Below, one piece after another: positions 5,943 through 13,373 of a DNA stretch of 31,859 nucleotides (its first letter is position 1; every line of letters begins with the position of its first letter). Both the position numbers and the translations under genes were made by a program. The stretch spans positions 1-31,859 of IMG/VR virus record IMGVR_UViG_3300035698_012825. One strand, written 5' to 3'. This DNA is from a virus. The notes under the pieces were generated by a model. The model did not search any database and was not told the DNA's origin. It saw only the letters and a list, made by a program, of their open reading frames with translations.

Positions 5943-6602
5943 ATGACAGGGACGCCATCCATTCTAGCGATCGACGGCGGCACGACGACCGGCTGGGCGC
6001 TTTGGTATCCTGGGCTAGAAAAGCCTCGGGCTGGAACAATCAAGATGCCGGATACGCAGGATATGGGCATTTGGGGCGATGCCTTTGTTGAATGGTGCGT
6101 CCCGTTCATGGAGTTGAGCGGGGTTAATCACGTACAGATAGAGGCCCCGATTATTGCCCTGCACCGGTCTGAGGGTGGCGCGGTAAAGGCCAATATGAAC
6201 GAGGTCCGCAAACTCCTGTCGATAGTCTCGTTTGCCCAGTACGCGGCTGTATTGCATGGAGCCACGCACGGCCTGACCCCGCGCGGCACGGCTTCAAAGC
6301 ACTTTGGGGGAAAGGGGAATGGCCCGCGCCGTGAGTTGAAGGCCGCTTGTTTCGTCGCCGCGCAGCACAAGGGCTGGAAAGTGACCAGCCAGGACGTTGC
6401 GGACGCGCTGGCGGTCTTAGATCAGTACACCTGGGCTCATAAGGTCTCTGTGCCTTGGGATAATAGGCCGCTTCCAGGGCCATTGTTCACGGCGGCGGCA
6501 CATGGGACGCGAATAGATAGGGACAACAAGCGAGCGGCGAGCGCATTGACGAATAGCGCCCTTTCATTTGACCGGCAGACTTTCCGAGGCGAGGGGAAAT
6601 AA
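5943..6602 (+). CDS. RuvC-like Holliday-junction resolvase / RNase H-fold endonuclease
   Basis: 219 residues. The RNase H-fold acidic residues are in RuvC-like order: D11 in LAIDGGTTTGWAL, E67 in VQIEAPI, and D151 or D154 in SQDVADALAVLDQY. The first motif is the RuvC DxGxxxxG type. The segment NEVRKLLSIVSFAQY matches the helix that follows the glutamate in RuvC-like proteins. The enzyme would cleave four-way or branched DNA made during recombination and replication, clearing concatemers before packaging. The gene starts three bases after the previous stop and overlaps the next by one base (TAATG). It is longer than RuvC (about 170) owing to a C-terminal extension after residue 165 of unknown role. 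Confidence 0.8.
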   Translation: MTGTPSILAIDGGTTTGWALWYPGLEKPRAGTIKMPDTQDMGIWGDAFVEWCVPFMELSGVNHVQIEAPIIALHRSEGGAVKANMNEVRKLLSIVSFAQYAAVLHGATHGLTPRGTASKHFGGKGNGPRRELKAACFVAAQHKGWKVTSQDVADALAVLDQYTWAHKVSVPWDNRPLPGPLFTAAAHGTRIDRDNKRAASALTNSALSFDRQTFRGEGK

Positions 6603-7357
6603 TGCCGCGAAAGTTATCCACAAACAGCATGTCGTCTAGCGGTGTTAATGACCGTTCTATTTGGGACAAATGGTACCCGCGAAATTGGCAAAGTGACCGC
6701 GGAGTGCGTCGGTGTAGTGGGGGTGCTAGGGGCTTATGGATTGAAATCATTAACTTAATGATCCAATCGCCTAAGCGCGGTTTCTTACTCGATTTCACAC
6801 AAACACCCGCGAAAGCGTACACGCCGGAAAACCTATCGAAGGACGTTGAGTTACCTGTGGATGAAGTCGTTAAGTGGCTGGCGGAACTAAAGGAAAACGG
6901 TGTGTATTCTGTGGATAAGTATGGCCGGATATACTGCCGCCGAATAGTGAGGGAACATGAAAAGGCACGAATCGGTAAAATTAACGGAAAGTTGGGGGGT
7001 AATCCGTCCCTTATAGATCAATCACTTAGCGACAAAGGGTTAACCCACCCCTTAACCCCCCGTCCAACCCTTAAAAGAAAGAAGAAAGAAGCTATAAAAG
7101 AAAGAAGGGGGAAAAGTCTTTTTGAAGGGGATTTGGGCAGCAAGTCTAAACCTGCACAGTCTCGATCCGGATCCCCATGGACCTTGCAGCAGAAACGAGA
7201 GTTCGCTCATAAAAAAATCGCAGACGCTTTGGGTGGCGACGAAGATGCATGGTTGATGGTCATGCGAGCAGCCGATGGAGACCAGACAGCAACACGAATT
7301 TGCAAAGCCAAAGCCAAGGAAATCAGCGTCACTTGGTACAGAGGAACCGGCAAGTAA
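6602..7357 (+). CDS. Phage replication protein with winged-helix-like N-terminal domain
   Basis: 251 residues. The N-terminal region has WYPRNWQSDRGVRRCSGGARGLWIEIINLM, then TPENLSKDVELPVDEVVKWLAELKENGVYSV. This fits the winged-helix primosomal/DnaT-O-like replication proteins of phages, in which a 'screen' helix and a helix-turn-helix are followed by a short beta-hairpin ending in IYCRRIVREHE. A lysine-rich linker (about residues 155-175) separates this from a C-terminal helical part, where helicase-loader contact would be expected. It is preceded by the resolvase gene and contains origin-like repeats inside its own coding sequence, as in lambda O. The exact family and the helicase partner are not visible. 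Confidence 0.6.
   Translation: MPRKLSTNSMSSSGVNDRSIWDKWYPRNWQSDRGVRRCSGGARGLWIEIINLMIQSPKRGFLLDFTQTPAKAYTPENLSKDVELPVDEVVKWLAELKENGVYSVDKYGRIYCRRIVREHEKARIGKINGKLGGNPSLIDQSLSDKGLTHPLTPRPTLKRKKKEAIKERRGKSLFEGDLGSKSKPAQSRSGSPWTLQQKREFAHKKIADALGGDEDAWLMVMRAADGDQTATRICKAKAKEISVTWYRGTGK
7037..7107. other. Candidate replication origin inside the replication gene
   Basis: A 10-bp palindrome GGGTTAACCC (7037-7046) is followed by CCCTTAA words at 7049-7055 and 7068-7074. Next comes a purine-rich tract with two 12-bp direct repeats AAAAGAAAGAAG (7073-7084 and 7096-7107, 23 bases apart). The same TTAAGGG word recurs in opposite orientation at 7374-7380, just past the gene. Iterons next to an easily melted purine-rich tract inside an initiator gene are the layout of lambda-type origins. 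No function has been tested. Confidence 0.4.
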
Positions 7358-7454
7358 GCGTTGGGGGAAAGGTTTAAGGGGGGAACTAATTACGTTAAGT
7401 CGAGGCAGATTCACTTGTTGGACAGCTTTAGTTTTACAGAAAAGGACGGAATTC

Positions 7455-7568
7455 ATGGATTTCTTGGGATATGACGCGGGCTCATTTGCGGCCGGGCTGG
7501 CATTGGGCGTAGCGTTTTCAATCGCTGTTGTTTTAACCTGGTTTTCTTTTGGAGGGACTTCAACGTGA
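7455..7568 (+). CDS. Tiny one-pass membrane protein (37 residues)
   Basis: Starts MDFLGYDAGSFAAGLALGV and contains one hydrophobic segment (about residues 12-31: AAGLALGVAFSIAVVLTWF) with a short polar end. AAGGA lies nine bases before the ATG. It overlaps the following GTG start as GTGA, so the two small membrane proteins are probably made together. The size and layout resemble small phage membrane effectors, but the expected lysis partners are not next to it. Confidence 0.55.
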   Translation: MDFLGYDAGSFAAGLALGVAFSIAVVLTWFSFGGTST

Positions 7569-7762
7569 ACTTAAACACCACTGAAATGGTAATATTGTTA
7601 GCTTTTATGCTGTTTATTTTTATTCTTGTCGGCTACGTGGTGGTGCTTGAGAGGCACAAAGTCACCAACCGGCGCGCGGCGTATCAGTCCTGTATCGAAC
7701 TGCCATCGGCAGACCCTCTGGCTTGCGGGATTTCCTCGGGCATGTCCCGTATCGGGAATTAA
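7565..7762 (+). CDS. Small one-pass membrane protein (65 residues)
   Basis: GTG start overlapping the previous stop (GTGA) and preceded by GGAGGG. Begins MNLNTTEMVILLAFMLFIFI and has one strong membrane helix (about residues 8-29) followed by a positively charged segment (ERHKVTNRR) and a soluble tail with two cysteines. An N-out/C-in arrangement is likely by the positive-inside rule. It might form a pair with the 37-residue protein before it, for example in membrane targeting or host exclusion. It does not have the two-TM layout of a class II holin. Confidence 0.6.
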   Translation: MNLNTTEMVILLAFMLFIFILVGYVVVLERHKVTNRRAAYQSCIELPSADPLACGISSGMSRIGN

Positions 7763-7769
7763 TTAGACA

Positions 7770-8099
7770 ATGAGAATCGCGCTGTATGACGGCGACGGCG
7801 AGAAGGCCTTGGCGACCGTGGACTTCTCCGACGATCACCTCAAAACCCCTGCGCCGTGGCGCGTACGTGTCGAGGGCGTTATGCCGCAGACGGTGGTTCT
7901 ACTGCTGCAGGCGTCCCGCGTAACGCTCCCGGCCGCAGACGGGCGTATCGTCCGAACGTGGGTGGCTACGCCTTACAACGAGTTGACAGCCCGCCGCCTC
8001 ACTCAGATATTTGCTGGGGATGAAATTGATGGTGTTCCGCCCCAGCATCGGCCAAGGTTTACGGAAGTCGCCCTAGAACTGTTGAAATCGAAGGGATAA
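7770..8099 (+). CDS. Hypothetical protein (109 residues)
   Basis: Begins MRIALYDGDGEKALATVDF. The first 80 residues alternate short beta-like segments (WRVRVEGVM, QTVVLLLQASRVTLPA, RIVRTWVATPYNEL); the C-terminus is a helical segment with HRPRFTEVALELLKSKG. No catalytic motif or Cys cluster is visible. The gene follows the membrane-protein pair by seven bases and precedes the next gene by four. Function unknown; the even spacing suggests a single rightward early operon. Confidence 0.65.
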   Translation: MRIALYDGDGEKALATVDFSDDHLKTPAPWRVRVEGVMPQTVVLLLQASRVTLPAADGRIVRTWVATPYNELTARRLTQIFAGDEIDGVPPQHRPRFTEVALELLKSKG

Positions 8100-8103
8100 G
8101 ATC

Positions 8104-8481
8104 GTGCACAAGAAGCGCAAAGCCGAGCCAAAAGAACTTACCGAGGCTGAAATTATTGTGAAGATGGACGGCCTCCTGGTTGAAGCGCATGACCTCGCCG
8201 AAAAGATCTCGTCAGAAAGACCCAATCTGTTGAGGCTATCGCATGAGATCTGCGCCGCGACCACATACAGAGGCCGGACAACGGCGGCTGAGTTCAAGGC
8301 TGGCGGCGAATTGTGCCTGGCGCTCAAGGCCGAGTATCAGCCGATCTTCGACAACGTGGTGAGAATGGACCGTAAGCGGAAGGCAAATTTCGCCCACGCC
8401 AGGGATCTCAAGGAATCCCTTGGCCGTATCAAGCTGCGCCCGCCGAAGATCGAACCGCTTATTGTGGCGCCAGGGCATTAG
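8104..8481 (+). CDS. Hypothetical helical protein (125 residues)
   Basis: GTG start four bases after the previous stop, with GGGA in the stop region. Starts MHKKRKAEPKELTEAEIIVK, with long charged helices throughout, including a segment HEICAATTYRGRTTAAEFKAGG and AHARDLKESLGRIKLRPPK. The basic N- and C-termini could contact nucleic acid, but no known domain is recognised. It ends five bases before the next start. Confidence 0.6.
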   Translation: MHKKRKAEPKELTEAEIIVKMDGLLVEAHDLAEKISSERPNLLRLSHEICAATTYRGRTTAAEFKAGGELCLALKAEYQPIFDNVVRMDRKRKANFAHARDLKESLGRIKLRPPKIEPLIVAPGH

Positions 8482-8485
8482 GTCC

Positions 8486-8761
8486 GTGACCCAGGCTGAC
8501 ATCCAGGCGCGCTACGATCTGGGGCAGGCCGTCGCCGATGATATCCGCTACTGGACGATACGCGGCGAGTTGGCCAGCGGGCGGCGGCGGTATCACACCG
8601 CCATACTCAGCTGCGCCAATTACGAGGCTCTGGTGCATTACCTGGACATAACCGAGGATGATGTGAACGTGGTAAAATACAACGATGGCCAGGAGTTCCG
8701 CCTGTTTCATGGCGTCGAGTTGCATCCCTTCGCCGCGAGTGGCTGGAACCTGCTGATATGA
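8486..8761 (+). CDS. Hypothetical protein (91 residues)
   Basis: Start taken as GTG at 8486, five bases after the previous stop. An ATG 22 codons upstream would overlap the previous gene by more than 60 bases and reads as Arg-rich shadow. The peptide contains QARYDLGQAVADDIRYW, HTAILSCANYEALVHYLD, then EDDVNVVKYNDGQEFRLFHG. The middle part looks like an alpha/beta fold. The stop overlaps the next ATG (ATGA). Function not recognised. Confidence 0.55.
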   Translation: MTQADIQARYDLGQAVADDIRYWTIRGELASGRRRYHTAILSCANYEALVHYLDITEDDVNVVKYNDGQEFRLFHGVELHPFAASGWNLLI

Positions 8762-8850
8762 TTGCCGCCCTCGCCATTGCCGGCCTTGTCGTCGGCCTAG
8801 TCTGGTCGCTGGCCGATCTCAAAGAACGGATGAAAGGGCCGCGATATTGA
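8758..8850 (+). CDS. Micro-gene: 30-residue one-pass membrane peptide
   Basis: The peptide begins MIAALAIAGLVVGLVWSLAD and ends with a basic stretch (LKERMKGPRY). One hydrophobic helix of about 17 residues is followed by positive charges. Its ATG overlaps the previous stop (ATGA) and its stop overlaps the next TTG start. The exact fit between two genes argues for a real gene. Function unknown. Confidence 0.5.
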   Translation: MIAALAIAGLVVGLVWSLADLKERMKGPRY

Positions 8851-9236
8851 AGATAATCAACGGTTTCCCACCCAATTACCGCGCGCTCAACGCCCGATTC
8901 AACATCAGGGGCAAGCCTGTATTCATCACCTACGGCGAAATGGTCTATGTCACCAAGCCAGGCGTGAAGCTACAGCCCCAGGATCTCGCCCATGAGGCCG
9001 TCCACTCTGCCCGGCAATGCGCCATGGGCGTGAACGATTGGTGGGCGCTGTACCTCAAAGACAGCCAGTTCCGCTTAGACGAGGAGGTTCTGGGCCATCG
9101 CGCCGAGGTCCGCGCGCTGAAGGACAAGCAGTTGGCCACGCCGGAGCATATCAAACTCATTGCCCAAAGGCTGTCCTCGGACCTATATGGATCTATGGTC
9201 ACGTTCGAGCGGGCCTTGAAGTTGATTGGGGGGTAG
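8847..9236 (+). CDS. HExxH-motif protein, putative small zinc metallopeptidase
   Basis: 129 residues from a TTG that overlaps the previous stop (TTGA). The motif HEAVH is at residues 49-53 (LAHEAVHSARQ), followed about 25-35 residues later by a helix with DEEVLGHRAEVRAL, where E79/E80 or H84/E87 could supply a third metal ligand. An N-terminal strand pair (KPVFITYGEMVYVT) precedes the motif, as in minimal zincin folds. Phages often encode such small proteins, whose roles are not known; protein cleavage or a non-catalytic metal site are both possible. A role in head maturation is less likely from its early position. Confidence 0.6.
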   Translation: MKIINGFPPNYRALNARFNIRGKPVFITYGEMVYVTKPGVKLQPQDLAHEAVHSARQCAMGVNDWWALYLKDSQFRLDEEVLGHRAEVRALKDKQLATPEHIKLIAQRLSSDLYGSMVTFERALKLIGG

Positions 9237-9237
9237 T

Positions 9238-9303
9238 GTGGCCAAGCGCGAGACCGAAAAACGCTACGACCGCCACGGGAGCCGTAACGGGATGTGCATA
9301 TGA
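9238..9303 (+). CDS. Possible micro-ORF (21 residues, basic)
   Basis: GTG start two bases after the previous stop; the peptide is VAKRETEKRYDRHGSRNG plus three residues. Its stop overlaps the ATG of the next gene (ATGA). It fills the gap exactly but has no further support and may serve only to couple translation. Confidence 0.3.
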   Translation: MAKRETEKRYDRHGSRNGMCI

Positions 9304-9545
9304 CCGGCGAGTATGTCGATGGCCTGGTTCCCCTGCGTATCCGGAACAGCGAGCCCAAAGCCTGCGCCGTATGTGGTCAGGTCGCTGCCGCCAATATCCT
9401 GCTGATCTGTCAGTCGCCCGCTTGCCCCGGCCATGAAGCCTTGAAGGGTAACGGCCCTATGATCGAATCCTTGGAACTGCCCGATGGTGTGCCGGTGGAT
9501 GCGAAGTCGATCTTCGACCACCTGCGCGATAAGGTGCGGAAATGA
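9300..9545 (+). CDS. Small zinc-ribbon-like protein
   Basis: 81 residues from ATG 9300 (a GTG two codons earlier is an alternative). A CAVCG pair at about residues 23-27 and a CQSPAC pair at about 37-42 form a likely zinc knuckle. The C-terminus (SLELPDGVPVDAKSIFDHLRDK) looks like a short strand plus helix. It overlaps the WbqC-like gene by four bases (ATGA), so it may be co-regulated with the sugar cassette. Function unknown. Confidence 0.6.
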   Translation: MTGEYVDGLVPLRIRNSEPKACAVCGQVAAANILLICQSPACPGHEALKGNGPMIESLELPDGVPVDAKSIFDHLRDKVRK

Positions 9546-10267
9546 GCGTTACCATCGCCATCGTTCAGCCAAACTACCTGCCGTGGCTTGGGTACTTCGA
9601 CCAGATGCGGCGGGCTGATCTGTTTGTTTTCTATGACGATGAACAGTTTGTCCGCAAAAGCTGGGCCAGCCGTAACCGTGTACGTGGCCACGATGGCCAG
9701 CCGACCTGGCTATCTGTCGCCGTATCTCATGGTGCTGGCCAGTCCGACGCGCGATACCTTCCCAGTTTCCCTATGCTGAACAAGGCTCCGATAGATCAAT
9801 ACTGGGCAAAGCGCACTGGTCACGCCCAGAAGATGCGCCAATGGTATCGGGACGCCAGGTACACCGCCGAGATCCTTGACGAGTTCGAGCAGGTCGCCCA
9901 CCAGCCCTACGAAAATCTTGCGGATCTGAACATAGCGGTGATCGAATGGATGGCCGCGCGCCTCGGTATTCATACGCCGACCACCCGTTCCTCGCTGTTG
10001 GATATATCGCTAGATCTGGACACGACCGCGAGACCACTCGCTATATGTCGCCACTTCGGAGCCAATAATTTCTTGTGCGGACCAACGGCGCGAGCCTATA
10101 TCCTTGAGAGTGAGTTCACGCGAGTAGGGGTAGAAATCGAATGGCACGATTTCATCAACCACCATCCGACCTATACGCAACACCGTGAGCCGTTCATGCC
10201 GAACCTTTCGGCAATGGATTACCTTCTCTGCAATGGGGCAGGCTGGCCTACACAGGCCGATAACTAA
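9542..10267 (+). CDS. WbqC-like family protein
   Basis: 241 residues. The N-terminus (VQPNYLPWLGYFDQMRRAD at residues 8-26, then FVFYDDEQFVRKSWASRNRV) is the signature of the WbqC-like family (Pfam PF08889). The rest of the family pattern is also present: a mid region with YPRW-like helices and a C-terminal IEWHDFINHHPTYTQHRE...MDYLLCNG segment. Family members lie in O-antigen and other surface-glycan clusters and in clusters with aminotransferases; their biochemistry is not settled, although a transferase role is suspected. Here it opens the sugar cassette. Start ATG overlaps the previous stop. The length is as usual for the family. Confidence 0.85.
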   Translation: MSVTIAIVQPNYLPWLGYFDQMRRADLFVFYDDEQFVRKSWASRNRVRGHDGQPTWLSVAVSHGAGQSDARYLPSFPMLNKAPIDQYWAKRTGHAQKMRQWYRDARYTAEILDEFEQVAHQPYENLADLNIAVIEWMAARLGIHTPTTRSSLLDISLDLDTTARPLAICRHFGANNFLCGPTARAYILESEFTRVGVEIEWHDFINHHPTYTQHREPFMPNLSAMDYLLCNGAGWPTQADN

Positions 10268-10284
10268 AACAGGGGAACTACCAA

Positions 10285-10944
10285 ATGGCAAAGCTACGCC
10301 CGACTGAGCCAGATCCAGCGGTTTTGGACATCTACCGCGAACGCCTGGACCGCTACGGCGCGACAAAAGAGGCAATGGGCTGGTATGACAACAAGCTGGC
10401 GCTCCGATACAAGGCGCTAACCCGTCACATACCCCTCGCCGCCCGCGTTCAAGTTCTGGACTTCGGATGTGGTGTGGGCTTCCTGCGCGATTGGCTCAAG
10501 AAGAACCGCCCTGCCGCTGTCTATGTCGGGATAGATCCGTGCAAGGAAATGATCCAGCAGGCCAACAGCCGGACCCGCGAGGCGCTATTCTCCCACCTGG
10601 ACGACCTGGACGAACTTGGCACCCAGTTCGACCATATCGTTTGCTGCGGGATATTCACCCAAGTAGGCGACCGGGGAAAGCGCGAGCAGGAGAACCATGT
10701 TGTCGAGACCCTGTTCAAGCTGTGCGAGTCTGCCCGCGTTTCAGTCAGTGTCGATTTCCTAGACGCCTCGGTATGCGATGCGCCGGAGGAAGGGCTGTAT
10801 TACGCCGATCCCTCAAGCGTTGTGCGGTTTAGACGCCGCGCCACCATCGACCGATCATACCTGCCCTTTGAGTTCTGCGCCCACTTCTTCACCGCCTCCG
10901 AGATCGACCACATGACCAACCGATACATGCAGGTGGTTCTATGA
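10285..10944 (+). CDS. Class I SAM-dependent methyltransferase
   Basis: 219 residues, ATG preceded by AGGGGA. Motif I is VLDFGCGVG at residues 57-65, with the acidic residue ending strand 2 at D84 (YVGIDPCKEM). Motif post-I and a DHIVCCGIF-type motif IV (about 115-122) follow in the right order. The N-terminal 50 residues form a helical cap (PAVLDIYRERLDRYGATKEA, WYDNKLALRY) resembling sugar or small-molecule methyltransferases. The acceptor cannot be read from the sequence, but its place between the WbqC-like and FAD genes suggests a sugar or sugar nucleotide. Confidence 0.8.
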   Translation: MAKLRPTEPDPAVLDIYRERLDRYGATKEAMGWYDNKLALRYKALTRHIPLAARVQVLDFGCGVGFLRDWLKKNRPAAVYVGIDPCKEMIQQANSRTREALFSHLDDLDELGTQFDHIVCCGIFTQVGDRGKREQENHVVETLFKLCESARVSVSVDFLDASVCDAPEEGLYYADPSSVVRFRRRATIDRSYLPFEFCAHFFTASEIDHMTNRYMQVVL

Positions 10945-11156
10945 GCCGGTTCATGCCCAAGTGGGGCGATTTCAAGAACGTGAACGTGACGGCTGGGCTT
11001 GTCGTTGTCGGTGATGCGCTCTGCGTTCAGCTTGTCGTCGCCGCGAATACGCCAGACGGGCCTCGGGTTAAGTCCACCCAGCACGTAAGCCTCACGCCGT
11101 TCTTCGATAAAGCAGTTCCCCCGGCCGGGGAAGAACCGCCGCCAGCCAAGGAGTAG
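10941..11156 (+). CDS. Small hypothetical protein in sugar cassette (71 residues)
   Basis: ATG overlapping the previous stop (ATGA). Begins MSRFMPKWGDFKNVNVTAGL, a beta-rich core (VVVGDALCVQLVVAANT) and a Pro/Glu-rich C-terminus. No enzyme motif is visible. Its placement inside a run of sugar enzymes makes a subunit or chaperone role possible but unsupported. Confidence 0.6.
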   Translation: MSRFMPKWGDFKNVNVTAGLVVVGDALCVQLVVAANTPDGPRVKSTQHVSLTPFFDKAVPPAGEEPPPAKE

Positions 11157-11160
11157 CGCC

Positions 11161-12288
11161 ATGATTACTGTTGTCGGCACCGGCCCAGCCGGGATTACCG
11201 CCGCCTACCTCCTGGCCAAAGCGGGCGAGAAGGTTCAGTTGATCGACGCCGCCGAGAAGCCAGGCGGACTGTGGCGCGGGTTTGATTACGATGTGAAAGA
11301 CAAGACCGATCCGATGGGGCGACGGCCTGTCCACTTCGAGACCGGGATGCACTGGTACACCGATTGCGGCATACCCGAGATAGATACCTGGTGGCGCGAC
11401 CTTCTGCCGAACGCCCAAACCGAGATCCCCCGCGAGATCGCAGGCTGCTACTGGACTGGCCAGCTTCAGACCAACAGCCCATATCCGGACCTACGCAATG
11501 GCGGCACGTTTGAAAACCGGCCAATCCTTGAGAAGATCTGGGGCGTTCCACTCGATACCCTGGCGCCAAGCTGCGAGCGTATCGTCAAGATCGACCGCGT
11601 TGTTGGTTATGGCGAGGAAAACACCCGCGAAGCCTACGATCGAGATCCTCGCCTGCGCTCTAAGTTCGCCTGGCCAGATCAACGTAGACTCCCCACTGAG
11701 TATCAGTCCGGCAGATCCAGCATGTACCCGCACGGCGGGCTTGGCGTCCTGGTTCTGGCTGCTTTGACCGAGTTATCGAACATGGGGGTAGAGATCAAAC
11801 TGGGCAGACCGCCCGCGGACACGGCAAGGGATTCCGCTATGTTCTGGGCGGCTGGCGTCCGAGGTGCGGCGAAGTGGACGAGCATACCCTGGCCCGGCGA
11901 TATGACGCCGCCGAGGGAATTGACCGTTATCAACGCCCTTTCCGCCACACCGCCCGCCCACGATCTCCACTACGCCTTCAGCTATGAAAGCGGTTCACAA
12001 CTGTTCCGCGTGACCTGGTATCGCAACTTCACTCAATATCCCGCAGACCGGCGCGTGACCTACGAGTTTCTAGGCGATGTCCCGACCGGGCTCATTACCG
12101 GAGCGGTTGGCGTTCACAACCTCGGCCCGGTCCTGCCGGTCCCGACGATAACAAACGAGGCCAGACTTGAGGAATTGCGCTACCAAATCGGGCGCACACC
12201 GAACTTTAAGATGATTGGGTCCGGCGCAACCAAGGGGCTGTTCTTTCAGCCAGAGGTGCTGCGCCATGTTTGGGATGCCTGCCAGTGA
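11161..12288 (+). CDS. FAD/NAD(P)-binding oxidoreductase, UDP-galactopyranose mutase-like
   Basis: 375 residues, four bases after the previous gene. The dinucleotide-binding motif GTGPAG is at residues 6-11 with D29 ending strand 2 (VQLIDAAEKPGG), and GGLW at 35-38 is the second FAD motif seen in amine-oxidase and UDP-galactopyranose-mutase-like proteins. A C-terminal MIGSGATKGLFFQPEVLRHVW segment takes the place of the FAD-binding C-terminal loop. Likely roles are ring contraction or oxidation of a nucleotide sugar. It is similar in length to UGM (about 380). The substrate cannot be read from the sequence; the assignment to UGM rather than another flavin oxidoreductase is an inference. Confidence 0.7.
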   Translation: MITVVGTGPAGITAAYLLAKAGEKVQLIDAAEKPGGLWRGFDYDVKDKTDPMGRRPVHFETGMHWYTDCGIPEIDTWWRDLLPNAQTEIPREIAGCYWTGQLQTNSPYPDLRNGGTFENRPILEKIWGVPLDTLAPSCERIVKIDRVVGYGEENTREAYDRDPRLRSKFAWPDQRRLPTEYQSGRSSMYPHGGLGVLVLAALTELSNMGVEIKLGRPPADTARDSAMFWAAGVRGAAKWTSIPWPGDMTPPRELTVINALSATPPAHDLHYAFSYESGSQLFRVTWYRNFTQYPADRRVTYEFLGDVPTGLITGAVGVHNLGPVLPVPTITNEARLEELRYQIGRTPNFKMIGSGATKGLFFQPEVLRHVWDACQ

Positions 12289-13373
12289 TCCCCTTTCACA
12301 AACCGCAGATGTCTAACCTTGAGTTCGATGCCGTGAGGGGTTCGATGGAAGGCGGCTGGCTCACCACCGGCCCGAAGGTCACGGAGTTTGAACAAGCCTT
12401 CGCGCGGGCCTGCGGACATCAGGATACATCGCCCGTTTATGCCGTGGCTGTCTCGTCGGCTACTGCCGGCCTGCACCTGGCGCTGCTCGCTGACAATGGC
12501 ATTAGCGAACATTGCCGTGTCGCCGTGCCTACCTGGACTTTCTCGGCTTCGGCGGCGGCTATCGAAATGGCGGGCTGTACGCCTGTGATCTGTGACATTG
12601 ACCCATACACGCTATTCCTCACGGACCAGTCCTGGGAAAAACATCAGAATTCACCCCCATACCTGGCTGGCTTCATGCCCGTTCATATGGCTGGCCTTCG
12701 CTGTAAGTCGCCGTATGGCAACAGCCGGTCTGTTATCGAGGACGCGGCCCATATGCTGCCCTACGATCCAGGCCAAGGGCGCACGGCCGTATTCAGCTTC
12801 TACGCCACCAAGCCCATTGCCTGCGGCGAGGGTGGAATGGTGGTCACGCGGGACGAGTATATCGCTGACCGTGTGCGCGGCCTGCGTTGCCACGGCTTCG
12901 GGGACGAGGTGTTTGACCGCCACCAAACCGGCCACCGCACCCATGAGGTTGTCCGCGCCGGGTTCAAATACAACATGCCCGACCTTATGGCGGCTATCGG
13001 CCTGGTTCAGCTTAATAGATCCGAGGACATGCTGGCCCAGCGCAGGTACCTGGCCTACCGATACCGCGAACACCTGCGCGGCTGTATGCTGCCGCCGTGT
13101 GGCAATGAGTCTGAGCATCTATTCATAATCCGAGTTCCTGCCGCCCTACCGTTCATCGAACGGATGCGGAAAGACTACGGGATCGCCTGCGGTCTCCACT
13201 ACAAGCCGCTGCACCAGCACAAATACTGGCGCGAGAAGTACAGCCTCTTGGCCAGGGACTTCCCGAACGCCGAGGCTGCGAGCAAGAACGCCGTATCCCT
13301 GCCGATCTACGCAGGCTTGAGCGAGGCCGACCAGGACAGGATCATCAAAGCCGTGGAGGAAATCCTCTGTTGA
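12285..13373 (+). CDS. PLP-dependent sugar aminotransferase (DegT/DnrJ/EryC1/StrS family)
   Basis: 362 residues. Starting at the GTG at 12285 (GTGA overlap) gives MIPFHKPQMSNLEFDAV; the family begins with this 'IPfxkPxxxxxE' pattern. PLP-site features are the phosphate loop VSSATAGLHLALL, IEDAAH with the conserved Asp near 153, and the Schiff-base lysine near 176 in FSFYATKPIACGEGGM. The C-terminal HLFIIRVP and HYKPLHQHKYW segments are also family-typical. It transfers an amino group, normally from glutamate, to a keto nucleotide sugar, which fits the dehydratase-like gene downstream. A TTG five codons upstream is an alternative start but lacks a better Shine-Dalgarno. Confidence 0.9.
   Translation: MIPFHKPQMSNLEFDAVRGSMEGGWLTTGPKVTEFEQAFARACGHQDTSPVYAVAVSSATAGLHLALLADNGISEHCRVAVPTWTFSASAAAIEMAGCTPVICDIDPYTLFLTDQSWEKHQNSPPYLAGFMPVHMAGLRCKSPYGNSRSVIEDAAHMLPYDPGQGRTAVFSFYATKPIACGEGGMVVTRDEYIADRVRGLRCHGFGDEVFDRHQTGHRTHEVVRAGFKYNMPDLMAAIGLVQLNRSEDMLAQRRYLAYRYREHLRGCMLPPCGNESEHLFIIRVPAALPFIERMRKDYGIACGLHYKPLHQHKYWREKYSLLARDFPNAEAASKNAVSLPIYAGLSEADQDRIIKAVEEILC

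Noticed and set aside
7455-7762. Holin or spanin pair
   Set aside because: No endolysin, Rz-like lipoprotein or two-TM holin layout nearby, and the genes sit in the early region; only small membrane proteins can be claimed.
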